From NCBI RefSeq assembly GCF_030272695.1, contig NZ_JARFYN010000031.1, positions 18,603 to 82,602 on the forward strand: a DNA stretch of 64,000 bases. Reading direction: 5' to 3'. This document shows, piece by piece, positions 27,368 to 36,780 of this stretch (position 1 is the first letter of the stretch; each line of letters opens with the position of its first letter). The notes under the pieces were generated by a model. That model was given only the letters and a program-made list of their open reading frames with translations, was not told the origin of the DNA and did no database searches. This DNA is from Martinezella calliandrae. GTDB taxonomy: Bacteria > Pseudomonadota > Alphaproteobacteria > Rhizobiales > Rhizobiaceae. Made by a program: the position numbers and the translations under genes.

Positions 27368-27760
27368 GCGTCGAATGGTGCTCCGAAAGTCGGTGACACC
27401 CTTGATGAGATCGCGGATCATTGTGCGCCCTAATCTCATCCAACTTGGGCTCAGGCAACTCTACGCACTCGAACGCAGCAAGGACGAAGCTGCAGCCTCG
27501 GTGAGTCGAACCGCACATTGGCGCCAGCTCAAGACCTTTCTGGCATTTGCTGCATTAGGTTCAGGATCCCGGCACCATTTACGAACGGCAAACCAATTCC
27601 GCCGTTTTGCGGAACGACGATTCGAGCCTAACCTGTGACCCCCCACCCTTATCCTCAGTTCGCCACTTGACGAACATCGATGGTGGCTTCTCGAGCCGGG
27701 CTGCAGTGCAATCTTATCACCGCCTATGGCACTTCCGCTGATCATCTATCAAGCGAGAGC
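27368..27760. other. Gap between queC and the AraC gene
   Basis: Nothing recognisable. The two flanking genes converge here. No clear terminator hairpin was identified by eye. Confidence 0.4.
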
Positions 27761-28810
27761 TCATGTCAGCGAAATCCAACCGCCCACCGCAGTTTTTTGT
27801 TGCCGGCAAGCGCGAGGCGGCATGCCCCTGATGCGTCTCCTCGTGTCGGAAGGGCCTTCGCCGTAGCTCGCTTTATACATTGCCGAGAACCGTCCGAAGT
27901 GAAAGAACCCCCATTTCAAGCAGATTTCTCTAGTAGAGCTCGCGTTTGCGGGATCAAGTAAATCCACCCGCGCCGCACGCAACCGAAGCCTCGCCAGATA
28001 TGCGGCCGGCGTGGTTTCCCGAAAAGCCCGGAAGCCAAGTTGCAATGCGCGTATCGACACTCCGGCGGCTTCGGCGACCATCGGCATTCTGATCGGCTGA
28101 CTGATATTGGCTTCCATAAACTCTATCGCCCGGCGGACATGCTTGGGTGCAATCATGCAAGGCTGCCTGTCGAGCAGGTGGGAAAGCTTATGCGGCACCA
28201 GGCGCACTATGACGTCGGCCAAAGCTTGCGTGACGTGCGCCATCGCGACTGGGGATCGCACCGAGGGATCACGCAGGCCTTGAATGACAGTCTCCGCGAG
28301 TGAGCCAATCATTTGGCCAGCCGGAGTCGACATTTCTAATTCCGGCAGGAGATTCAACGATCCGCTGAATGGCGTTTCGAAGGTTTGATCAAGCGTTTGG
28401 AGAACGACGTTCCAGTCGAGCAAAAGCTCGTCAATGACGTTCGATCGGCCGTACATCATGACGCTTTCCGCCTCGAGATTGTTATAGAGAAGCAACTTTC
28501 CATGGCGGGCGACGGCCTCGCGCGAGCCGTAGGTCACCCCCATACCACCGCTGCGCGGCAGCACAACCGACAAATGCGGCACTGCGCTGGTGGTAGGTTG
28601 AATTTGAAACTGAAACTCGTGCCGGTGAAACCCCTTGATCACCGTGGCACAATCAAAGTTCGAAAAATCAAGACTCCATTGGAAGTCATCGACCGGACTG
28701 ACAAGCTCGGCCCTATATTCGCCAAAGGCGGCGCCGAGTGTTTCGATCATGCCATCAAACGTCGATCCACCGCGTTTAAATGTCAAATGTGGGTTGCTAC
28801 TTTGCGACAT
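27761..28810 (-). CDS. AraC-family transcriptional regulator
   Basis: A 349-residue regulator. The C-terminal double helix-turn-helix is at about residues 225-330, with AIEFMEANISQPIRMPMVAE, VSIRALQLGFRAFRETTPAAYL, and the second-helix block WGFFHFGRFSAMYKASYGEGP. The N-terminal 200 residues would sense an unknown ligand. It lies downstream of nodD in the same direction, but about 200 bp separates them. Its target could be the nod, que or nodO genes; nothing in the sequence decides. Confidence 0.85.
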   Translation of the reverse strand: MSQSSNPHLTFKRGGSTFDGMIETLGAAFGEYRAELVSPVDDFQWSLDFSNFDCATVIKGFHRHEFQFQIQPTTSAVPHLSVVLPRSGGMGVTYGSREAVARHGKLLLYNNLEAESVMMYGRSNVIDELLLDWNVVLQTLDQTFETPFSGSLNLLPELEMSTPAGQMIGSLAETVIQGLRDPSVRSPVAMAHVTQALADVIVRLVPHKLSHLLDRQPCMIAPKHVRRAIEFMEANISQPIRMPMVAEAAGVSIRALQLGFRAFRETTPAAYLARLRLRAARVDLLDPANASSTREICLKWGFFHFGRFSAMYKASYGEGPSDTRRRIRGMPPRACRQQKTAVGGWISLT

Positions 28811-29011
28811 CCGGCCCAGGTCTCCATACTAGATTTCTTCTATTTGCTATGATCTGCGGTTGTCGCCGCCGATGAAGGGTCCGGCTCGTCGTCCAGCTCA
28901 GCTGCCGTGAGAGCTTGGGACATCCACCAAGCGTTGGCCTTGATGGCTTACTCGATCGTGCCAACGATCTCGTATTGGCACGCCACACAAAGCTCAGCTT
29001 CATTCCGTCTC

Positions 29012-29950
29012 CTAATTACCATGTTCGCGTGACATGGAAGAATTTGCTAGCCGGCACGCCTCCTGCCGCATTATCTCTCGCATCCAGGTACTTGCCGGAT
29101 CGTTTTCATGGGAGGTCGGCCACTGGATACCCTCGGTGAAGGCGGGAAGAGGTATAGGATTCTTCACAATCCGTAGTGGCATTGATGTTTCAAAGTGCTT
29201 CACCAACCGCAGAGGCATAATTGCGAGCCTGTCGGTGCCTAGAAGCGCGGCCGGCACCAAGCCAAAACCTTGAACGGCCACTTCGATACGTCTTTTGATG
29301 CCATGTTCCAACAAATAAAAGTCCTCAATGGACTGCTGCTGGCCAAGCCCGAACCTAGCCGTAACGTGACCCATCGACATATAGTCTCTGACCGTAAGGT
29401 GATCAGTTAGCTTGGTGTTCGTGGCACAGCCGACGGACACGAACTTTTCGTCGAATAGCTTCGCTCTGGGGTGCGCACTCGACATGAACAATTCCGGAAG
29501 AATTAGAAAATCGGCTCTTCCCCGCCGCAAAAGCTGATCCGGATTGTCGGTTAGCGGAAGCAACTCAAAACTAACTGCGGGAGCTTCGCGCGCGAGACGC
29601 TCTATGATATTTCGAAAGAAGACAGTCGTCATGAAATCGCAAATCGCAATCCTGAAGTGTCGCTCCGGTTCGTCTGGAGCGAACCCGGCGCCAGAAACAA
29701 TGGTGAGTTGAATGTGTTGTAGTGTCTCGCGGACCGCTGAGGCGAGGCCTTCCGCACGAGGCGTGAGAACAAGTTCTCGGCTCTGCATCGTAAACAGATC
29801 ATCGTGGAAATAATTACGCAGCCGGCGGACGGCGGCACTCATTGCCGGCTGACTGAGATTGATGCTGCGCGCCGCCGCTGTAAGGTTGCGTTCAGTCACC
29901 AAAGCGTCCAATGCGACGAGAAGATTAAGATCAAGACCCTTGAAACGCAT
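29012..29950 (-). CDS. nodD: LysR-type nodulation activator NodD
   Basis: A 312-residue LysR regulator with the NodD N-terminus (MRFKGLDLNLLVALDALV) and helix-turn-helix at about residues 20-55 (NLTAAARSINLSQPAMSAAV). The remaining 250 residues are the inducer-binding domain, with the NodD length. It activates nod-box promoters with host flavonoids, here at 24.3, 31.0 and 31.2 kb. No nod box was seen directly before it. Confidence 0.93.
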   Translation of the reverse strand: MRFKGLDLNLLVALDALVTERNLTAAARSINLSQPAMSAAVRRLRNYFHDDLFTMQSRELVLTPRAEGLASAVRETLQHIQLTIVSGAGFAPDEPERHFRIAICDFMTTVFFRNIIERLAREAPAVSFELLPLTDNPDQLLRRGRADFLILPELFMSSAHPRAKLFDEKFVSVGCATNTKLTDHLTVRDYMSMGHVTARFGLGQQQSIEDFYLLEHGIKRRIEVAVQGFGLVPAALLGTDRLAIMPLRLVKHFETSMPLRIVKNPIPLPAFTEGIQWPTSHENDPASTWMREIMRQEACRLANSSMSREHGN

Positions 29951-30178
29951 AAGCGGATTAACCTGGCAGCTGTTGGAAGCAGAAGAAGAACAGTCGAATT
30001 TAAACGTTGCAGGGCCGATCTGAGGCCGTGAAGTTTCAAAGCAAGATGAAACAGCATCGCAAAGACTATTAAGTGCGCAATCCGGACATCTCTGGATTGA
30101 ATTGACTAGTTTGGGCTGTAGGTGATCTGATCGGCCGCAAAGTCAAACGAGGCCCGTAGCGGCGGACTCGCGCACAAG

Positions 30179-30978
30179 CTAAAACCGCGCATCTGCTAAG
30201 ATGTAAGGGCCGCGGCAAATATTGCAATCTGTCAGATGCATATGGGCAAGATCGTCCACAGTCTGGACACCAGTTAGGTGAACCAACTCGTCCACGCTGT
30301 TTTCCGAGGTGACATAGGCCAGGTTTGCAGTTTGCGTCTTATAGTCGTGGTAGACAAGGATGTCGCCGGCAGCCTCGCCTGAAATCGCACTTGCGGCCGC
30401 CGAGCCATCGGCGAAACTCCGGTCAGTGATCACCACGACGTACTCGCCGTTCGTACCTGAGGCCGCGCCACTGTAGAAGGTGTCCACTGGGAAGCCCGAC
30501 CGCACGCTGGCATGGTTGATGAAATTCGCGCTGAAGCCGCCGTTGTAGAGGTCCATCGGATCGAAGGCGAAAGTATCCTGCGCCGGGTCGAAATCCAGGA
30601 TGGTGGAGATGTCCGGGGCTGGGCCCTGTTTCGGGAAGATCCCGGGCATCGGGTTGTGGTCCCCTGGCATCGGATTGTGGAACTGGAAGAGGAACGTGTC
30701 GCGGCCTTCGCCCCCTTTCAGCCAATCCCTGCCGTCACCGACGAAAAGAACATCATCGCCTTTTCCGCCGGAGAGATAGTCGTTGTCCTCACCGACGATG
30801 GGGGGTTTATCACGCCCGTTGTCGCCGCAGATGTAGTCGCTGCCATCTTCGCCGTAGATCTGGACATTGCCCGCTCGAGCGTCGATCCAGTCGTTGCCGG
30901 AAGAATCAATGATCACATCGTCACCATTGCTGCCAAAGAGGCTGTCGGCGTTCTCGCTGCGCGGAAAAACTTTTCCAT
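30179..30978 (-). pseudogene. nodO: NodO-like RTX calcium-binding protein, frameshifted at the start
   Basis: The long frame has glycine- and aspartate-rich RTX repeats (GNDWIDARAG, YGEDGSDYICGDNG, DYLSGGKGDDVLF) and a NodO-type C-terminal region. NodO is exported by a type I system and makes cation channels in host membranes. The best start, ATG at 30978 after AAGGAG, is out of frame: it hits a stop after 21 codons. One added T in the T5 run (30966-30970) would join MEKFF to the RTX frame. Either a mutation, ribosomal slippage at TTTTTC, or an internal start at 30916 (238-245 residues). Confidence 0.7.
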
Positions 30979-31044
30979 CGGAAATACTCCTTGTGAGGCG
31001 GCGCTACAAACGCCGCGTGACGTCTACATATTTCTCATTGGACA

Positions 31045-31090
31045 GTGGGTTGATTGTTTCGATTGATTGCATTCACATCACCGATGCATT
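31045..31090 (-). promoter_or_regulatory. Degenerate nod box upstream of nodO
   Basis: The minus strand reads ATCGAAACAATCAA, matching the ATCNAAACAATCRA core, but the next bases (CCCAC) depart from TTTTAC and the left half is poorly spaced. It lies about 65-110 bp before the nodO start, and nodO is known to be nod-box driven. Confidence 0.5.
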
Positions 31091-31174
31091 CCTACGCACC
31101 TTGTTCTTTGCTGAGATGTGCCGAGGTCGTCGGCTTGGCCGATTGGCAAACCCCGGACGGGACCAGGGGGCTTG

Positions 31175-31229
31175 AATCCAAATTGATCGCGTGGATGCGT
31201 GTTATCCAAACAATCGATTTTACGAGTTG
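31175..31229 (+). promoter_or_regulatory. Strong nod box, plus strand
   Basis: Contains AATCCAA, then CGTGGATG, then ATCCAAACAATCGATTTTAC, giving the left block, the GATG block and a perfect 3' core. It points at the two-gene unit starting at 31313, about 85 bp downstream. Confidence 0.88.
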
Positions 31230-31312
31230 ATTGTCGCGCTGCATTAGACGAGCCATCAATTGACGAAGATCACGCCGTCGACCGCGCACGAGTGGTGCAG
31301 GAAAGGATTAAA

Positions 31313-31645
31313 ATGGGTCAAGAGGCCCCGCTATGGGATGTGGTGCTGCCAAGGGTCCGACTAGCTTCACTAAATCACGTGGTGATCGCCGCCTCTCTCT
31401 GTCTTTCACCAATCCTGGCGAATGCCCACTTCCAAGCGGCAATGGAAGTACAGCGTCGCCAGCGTGGAGGGCTAGCCGAGGATTGGGCGGCGTCCCTCGT
31501 TATGTTCGAAGGATTTTTCGTGCCGCTCCGTGAAGCAAATCCTTTCGGTTGGCATGTCGATCTTGGTGATATTAACCAGGCCTCAAGCCCCAGAGAAAGT
31601 GTCCATACAGTCACTCAACCGATCCCGCAACAGAACCGGAGATGA
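31313..31645 (+). CDS. Unknown small protein, first gene behind a nod box
   Basis: A 110-residue protein starting MGQEAPLWDVVLPRV after GAAAGGA. One hydrophobic segment (VVIAASLCLSPILANA, about residues 24-39) ends in an ANA site and could be a late signal peptide or membrane anchor. I do not recognise a family. It stops 3 bp before the next gene, so the two are co-transcribed from the nod box. Confidence 0.55.
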   Translation: MGQEAPLWDVVLPRVRLASLNHVVIAASLCLSPILANAHFQAAMEVQRRQRGGLAEDWAASLVMFEGFFVPLREANPFGWHVDLGDINQASSPRESVHTVTQPIPQQNRR

Positions 31646-31648
31646 CAC

Positions 31649-32101
31649 ATGCGTCTTATACTTGCCACCGCGGCGGTACTTTCCACTCTCTCATTGCAGC
31701 AAGCCGACGCTGGCACCATAAACTGCGCACCGATCACCGAGCAGCAGGTAGCCGAATTGTTCGACCGCTGGAACGCGTCGCTCGGAACGCGAGATTCCGA
31801 GAAGGTCGCGGCGAACTATGCGGAGAATGCGATCCTGCTGCCTACGCTGTCGAACACGCCGCGCCTGACACACGAGCAGAGAATCGCTTACTTCGACCAT
31901 TTCCTCGAAAAGCGGCCGCAAGGATCGATCGACCTCCGCGTGATTAGGGTCGGCTGTAACATGGCAACGGATAGTGGGATGTACACCTTTTCATTCGCAG
32001 ATGGCACCAAAGTTCCCGCGCGTTACACCTATACGTATGAATTCATGGACGGAAAATGGCTAATCACAGCCCATCACTCCTCGATAATGCCTGAGAGGTA
32101 A
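31649..32101 (+). CDS. Secreted SnoaL/SgcJ-like (NTF2-fold) protein
   Basis: A 150-residue protein with a signal peptide (MRLILATAAVLSTLSLQQADA) and a domain typical of the SgcJ/EcaC or CaMKII-association NTF2 fold: ELFDRWNASLGTRDSEKVAANYAENAILLPT at about residues 35-66 and a C-terminal GKWLITAHHSS. Two cysteines (25 and about 107) may pair in the periplasm. Second gene of a nod-box unit, so possibly flavonoid-induced. Ligand or enzyme role unknown. Confidence 0.75.
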   Translation: MRLILATAAVLSTLSLQQADAGTINCAPITEQQVAELFDRWNASLGTRDSEKVAANYAENAILLPTLSNTPRLTHEQRIAYFDHFLEKRPQGSIDLRVIRVGCNMATDSGMYTFSFADGTKVPARYTYTYEFMDGKWLITAHHSSIMPER

Positions 32102-32249
32102 GAGTGGCGATAGCACGTGCTGGCAAAGCCAGCATGTCCGCATGTTCGGTGAACCCAGCGCATCATTCCAGGCCAGAACCTTCATCAAGCATCACCTGTC
32201 TGATTTGCTCCGTCTTGGAAATCGAAATTCGCCAAATCGTTACCATGGC

Positions 32250-32745
32250 CTAGAACGTGAGCTTGAAACCGGCCGATAGGGTCAAGGCATAAAGGTCCAT
32301 GCCGGCGCTATCCTTGAAGAATCCGACTTCTCGTGGCCTCGTCGACATGTAATACTCCCTCATGTCGCCTTTTCTCCGGAAGTACCTATCGAAATTGCCG
32401 GCCAGAAACAGGTTGACGCGGCCCGTTACTTGATAAACGGCCTTGGCACCGACCGAAACGGAAGGTTGCGCGTCGAACTCTTCTTCGAAATACAGATTGC
32501 GAAACCAGTACTTGCCGATATCCCTCGCATGGACGCTGACGCCGCCGCGTAATAGAGCCGAAAGGGTCGAGTCGCCGAACTTGGTAGTGGCTTCCGCACC
32601 AAGGAAAACACCGGGGTGATCGCGGCGTTGGCCGAGATGGTCCATCTATCATCAAGCTCGGCTTTGAAGCTCGCGTCAGAACCGGCGCATGGGTTTCCCA
32701 GATCAGGCGGCTGACGGACTTTGCACAGACCGCGCCGAAAAGACG
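32250..32745 (-). pseudogene. Omptin-family outer membrane protease relic
   Basis: The last 110 residues match the C-terminal barrel of omptins (KYWFRNLYFEEEF, then GNFDRYFRRKGDM, ending LTLSAGFKLTF). The preceding part (DASFKAELDDRWTISANAAI) is in another frame; a lost T in the run at 32605-32608 would join them. The N-terminal half with the catalytic Asp residues is missing. Non-functional as a protease. Confidence 0.65.
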
Positions 32746-33204
32746 GTACCCACCTGTTCGCGAGGCCGGTTCGGGGACGGCTCGTCCTTGGCGCAGCGCA
32801 TTGCGGTTGGTTAGGCATGCAGAGTGCCAAGCGAAAAATGCTGCTTGAAACAATAAGATGAGATGCGCCGTAAACTTTGTCCTATGTCCGACATTGTCGA
32901 AACCGTAACGTTGCGCTTCGCTGCGAGGCGTTTGGTTATCTATCGGCGCCGTCGCTATGCCGCCATGACTGTCATTACGTGCAATCGTCTTTTGGCTTCC
33001 AGAGTGAAACAGATCGCTTTTGCGACTTCGATGATACCTAGCTCCTAGAGCTTCAACGCGATTGGCATGACCTTTGCGGCTCGTTAGAGGCGGCGGGAAT
33101 TGCCGATTGACGTTCGGAAGACCGAAATCATGATGCCTGGCGGCGAAAAGCGCCCTTACCTTCTATCGGCGCAGAATCCCATTTGATCGAAAGGTAGACG
33201 ACGC
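32746..33204. other. Gap before hemN
   Basis: Nothing recognisable other than remains possibly belonging to the omptin 5' end. No FixK-type box was found for hemN here. Confidence 0.4.
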
Positions 33205-34587
33205 GTGAGATCTGGACATGGCAGGCTGGGCCGGAGACGAAACTCGTTGCCGCTAGCGCGATCGCCTCTCATCCAGAAAAAGCATAGTGGGCCCCATTTG
33301 CCTTGGTATACGATCTACCCAACTATGCAGGAGTTTTCTTCAGCAATCGGCGCCAAGGCTTGTGAAGAATGGCTGAGGAACCTGCCACCTGATGACGCCG
33401 TTTCGCTCTATCTTCACGTTCCATTCTGCCGGTCGATGTGCTGGTATTGCGGCTTTCCGACTAGCATCACTCGTCAGGATGCTTTGATCCTCAATTATCT
33501 GGCAATGCTGCATGAGGAGATCCGTTTGGTCGCGGGGCAAGTACCGCAGGCACTGCCCGTGAGTGACGTGCACTTCGGTGGTGGATCCCCGACCATTATG
33601 CCGCCAGCGGAGTTCCTGTCTCTGATGGAACTCCTGCGCGGCCGCTTCGCGTTCAGGAAAGCGGCTACAGTCGCTATTGAGGTCGACCCGCGCACCTTCA
33701 CGAGGGAGATGGCCGAAGCTCTGGAAGTGGCCGGTGTGTGCCGCGCAAGCGTCGGCGTGCAGAGCTTCGATCCCATTGTCCAAAAAGCGATCAATCGGGC
33801 CCAGAGTGAGACGCAAGTGATGGCTGCCGTCAAAAACCTGCGCCTGCATGGAGTAAGCCGCATCAATTTCGACCTGATGTTTGGTCTGCCGCATCAAACA
33901 CTGCAATCCTGTGTCCAGAGCGCCATGCTCGCAGTTGCAATGCGCCCCGACCGGCTCGCAGTTTTCGGCTATGCGCACGTCCCATCTTATCGAAAAAATC
34001 AGCGCTTGATTGAGAAAGCAGCGCTGCCGGATATCACTGCCCGCGCTGAGCAGGCCTCGGTGATAGCCGATACATTGGTTGCCGCCGGCTATCTCCAAAT
34101 CGGGCTCGATCATTTCGCTCTCCCGGATGATGAGCTTGCGCTGGCGCAGAAAACCGGCCGCCTGCGGCGCAATTCCTTGGGTTACTCGGCCGATACATGC
34201 CAAACTGTGATCGGCCTCGGCGCGTCGGCCATCGGCCGTTTGGGCGAAGGATATGTCCAAAACGAACTCACCCAAAGCGCTTATAACCGACACATTGCGT
34301 CCGGCCGCTTAGCGACGTCACGGGGCTATCGTCTTAGCGGCGAAGATGGTGTACGGGCCGCAATCATCGAGCATCTCATGTGCAACTTGGAGGCGGACGT
34401 GCCGGCGATCTGTACTGTTCACGGATTTGATTCGATCGATTTACTGAGTGAGCACTTGGACACGCTTGCCGAGCACGGGATATTGGACATCGACAATGGT
34501 TTCATCCGTGTGCGGCAAGAGGGTCGCTTTGCGCTTCGCGCTGTCGCGGCCGCGTTCGATGCTTATCTCGACCGCTCCCCCCTCTGA
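33205..34587 (+). CDS. hemN: Oxygen-independent coproporphyrinogen III oxidase HemN
   Basis: A 460-residue radical SAM enzyme of anaerobic haem synthesis, decarboxylating coproporphyrinogen III. YLHVPFCRSMCWYCGF at about residue 67 supplies the three cluster cysteines; the fourth HemN cysteine (CxC) is replaced by Phe. VHFGGGSPTIMPPAEF at about 115 binds SAM, and RINFDLMFGLPHQT lies at about 220. The C-terminal HemN domain is full length. Microaerobic haem supply suits the cbb3 oxidase. The GTG start is uncertain. Confidence 0.88.
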   Translation: MRSGHGRLGRRRNSLPLARSPLIQKKHSGPHLPWYTIYPTMQEFSSAIGAKACEEWLRNLPPDDAVSLYLHVPFCRSMCWYCGFPTSITRQDALILNYLAMLHEEIRLVAGQVPQALPVSDVHFGGGSPTIMPPAEFLSLMELLRGRFAFRKAATVAIEVDPRTFTREMAEALEVAGVCRASVGVQSFDPIVQKAINRAQSETQVMAAVKNLRLHGVSRINFDLMFGLPHQTLQSCVQSAMLAVAMRPDRLAVFGYAHVPSYRKNQRLIEKAALPDITARAEQASVIADTLVAAGYLQIGLDHFALPDDELALAQKTGRLRRNSLGYSADTCQTVIGLGASAIGRLGEGYVQNELTQSAYNRHIASGRLATSRGYRLSGEDGVRAAIIEHLMCNLEADVPAICTVHGFDSIDLLSEHLDTLAEHGILDIDNGFIRVRQEGRFALRAVAAAFDAYLDRSPL

Positions 34588-34977
34588 CGCGCCATGCGGC
34601 ATGTGCGGAATCGGTTCGAAAATCGATCATAAAAGCTCGTTGAAGCGAATGGCTATTAGTTCCGGCGCTATGATGCGAAGGCGATCGGCAAATCGAATTG
34701 CAAGACAAGTGGCGGAAAAGCGTTTTCGGCAATCCGGACGCGGCGTTGTGGTCAAACTTAAAGCATGCGCGGGTCCGACGCTGATAGATTAGCCGCACGC
34801 AGCCTATCGCCTGTCCTTGCAGTTTGAGTATACTCATTACGATGCGTCGCAATTCGATTTGGCGGCACTCATCATCCGTTGCATCGGATTGGGTCCAATG
34901 CTTTGGTGCGCACGTGCTTCTCGCGTTGCTCAGCAGGACGTTATCTGTCTTCCCCGCCCGCTTTTTCTGGCCAAATT
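34588..34977. other. Gap with dispersed repeat
   Basis: No gene supported. Holds the second copy of the repeat described at 17254. Confidence 0.4.
34711..34757. repeat. Dispersed repeat, copy 2
   Basis: GTTTTCGGCAATCCGGACG and GTTGTGGTCAAAC parallel the copy at 17254-17297. Confidence 0.4.
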
Positions 34978-36012
34978 TTAAAATGACCGCTGAACGCGAA
35001 GCGCGCCGTACCAATTGTCCACATTGATCCTGTCGTAGTTCACGTAGGATAATTCCGGCTCGATCTTCAGATCTCTGGTTACAAACCATTCGATATTCGA
35101 CGCAGCTTGGAACGTCTTGTTATCGGCGTATGCGAACTGCATGCTCCAGCTTAGTCTATCGTTGATCTTGACGGTGCTGCCGCCCCAGAAGGCCCAATCG
35201 CCGGTGCTTCCAGTAACGTCACCGTTCGCAAATTTGTTGATCTTGCTGCCATCCGTATTCCAAGCCCCCATAAGGAATGCACTGAGTAGGCCGAAATCAG
35301 CATCGAGACGAGCCTTGATTGCTCCTTCCTCCACAACGGAATCATAACCGCCGACAACTCTTAGCGACCAAGGACCGGCCTTGTAGCCAAGACCCACCAC
35401 GGGGTCCGGCGCATAATGATCTGCGCTGTTGGGGTTAAGGTTCGTCGAAAGACTGTCTTCAATTGAGACGACGCCGAAGATGCCGTTGCCACTGTCATAG
35501 AAATATGAAAGCTGGTTCAATTTGATGGGGCCGTTGCCGATCACATCCGGATTGATGACATTGCCGGCGTAGCCGATCCAATCATTATATTGTGAGCCGG
35601 CGCGGCCGATGAGGAACCCACCGAGCGAGATATGCGCCACGGGCAGGTCGGCACCAATCGTATTGCTGTCGTCCATATAGTCGAACCGCAGAGTCGTCGT
35701 CGTCTTCAGCGGACCAAATTCGGTGTCTGTCGTCGCGTTGATATAGAGCTCGCTTCGCGTCAGCCAGGTGGTGCCGCTCGGCTCGACCGGGACATAAGGG
35801 TTGTACGAAGATGCCTGCGTACGGACCATGCCGCCGAGCTGCATGCAGGTTTCAGCTCCCGGGATATAGAAATAACCCTTGCCATATGAATCGCAGATAT
35901 GGACATATTCAACCGGTTCCGGCTCGAGAGCGACGACTCCATTAACAGCGGATACGGAAGGCGCGAGCGAAAGTGATGCGATCGAGCCTAGAAGTAAGGA
36001 TCTGATATTCAC
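34978..36012 (-). CDS. Alpha-proteobacterial porin (porin_2 family)
   Basis: A 344-residue outer membrane porin. Signal peptide at residues 1-22 (ending SVSA). The family start EPVEYVHICDSYGKGYFYIPGAETC places the usual two cysteines; the rest alternates beta strands and ends in a phenylalanine (ALRVQRSF). It gives general diffusion through the outer membrane. It is shorter than or equal to RopA-type porins. No partner in the immediate context. Confidence 0.88.
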   Translation of the reverse strand: MNIRSLLLGSIASLSLAPSVSAVNGVVALEPEPVEYVHICDSYGKGYFYIPGAETCMQLGGMVRTQASSYNPYVPVEPSGTTWLTRSELYINATTDTEFGPLKTTTTLRFDYMDDSNTIGADLPVAHISLGGFLIGRAGSQYNDWIGYAGNVINPDVIGNGPIKLNQLSYFYDSGNGIFGVVSIEDSLSTNLNPNSADHYAPDPVVGLGYKAGPWSLRVVGGYDSVVEEGAIKARLDADFGLLSAFLMGAWNTDGSKINKFANGDVTGSTGDWAFWGGSTVKINDRLSWSMQFAYADNKTFQAASNIEWFVTRDLKIEPELSYVNYDRINVDNWYGALRVQRSF

Positions 36013-36522
36013 TGAAACTCCGATGTTTTAAGTCAACGCGCATCCTTCACGCGCCGCCAGGATGCGTGTCTTAAAATCGCCGTCGGGAAGAAAATCGTTA
36101 TGGCATTCCAGCGACTCTTTGCCATAACTGATCAATCACGGGGCCTATTTTATATTTCTAGACGGGATAATCTCGGCCTCACTATTCTTTTGAGACAAGG
36201 GTATAATCCTTTCATTGCATCCGGAAATCTGACTGCAGAGGAAGACCTCGCCAGAAAACACTGTGCTGACATTTCGACATCTCCGCTCAATTGGCTTTGA
36301 TGGTGAAGCGGCTGCAAATGACTGACAGCAATATGCGTGCCGTGGGAAAAACCCTTTATTTTACAATGCAACTCGGTCGAACCAGGTCGCGCGGCCGTCT
36401 ACCATTGTCATACATCAAACAAGCCTGAGCGACATCGGCCTATGGTGTTAGCGGGTAACGGAGTTTGACACATGTTGAATCGTCGATCGATCCATTTGCT
36501 TTTTTCTTGCAAGTCGCCAGCA
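36013..36522. other. AT-richer gap
   Basis: Between porin and ferredoxin. An open frame at 36100-36300 on plus has no recognised features. Probably includes the porin promoter. Confidence 0.4.
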
Positions 36523-36747
36523 TCAGCTCACGCCATCATTGGTAATGTGATCGGATGAGCGATCGATCTTGAGCGCACGTTCGGGGCAGGATCGAGCACC
36601 CCGTAATGCGAGAAATTCGTCTCTTTCAGCAACATTGATATTACCAGGCAGGATGTAGCCATCCTCATCCAACTTGAAGATGTCCGGTGCTTGCGACCAA
36701 CATCGAGCGTGCCCCTGGCATTTGGCATTGCGGACGATGATGTGCAT
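36523..36747 (-). CDS. [3Fe-4S]-type ferredoxin
   Basis: A 74-residue ferredoxin of the P450-partner type. Cluster cysteines are in CQGHARC (Cys at 10 and 16) and CPERALKI (C at about 54), the three-cysteine pattern with His or Ala replacing the second cysteine of a 4Fe cluster. It is 33 bp downstream of the P450 on the same strand, so it very likely carries electrons to it. Confidence 0.85.
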   Translation of the reverse strand: MHIIVRNAKCQGHARCWSQAPDIFKLDEDGYILPGNINVAERDEFLALRGARSCPERALKIDRSSDHITNDGVS

Positions 36748-36780
36748 GCGGCACCCCCGTATCTGCGCCCCGTGCTTGCG

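Noticed and set aside
33340..34293. 317-codon minus-strand frame opposite hemN
   Set aside because: Antisense shadow of hemN.
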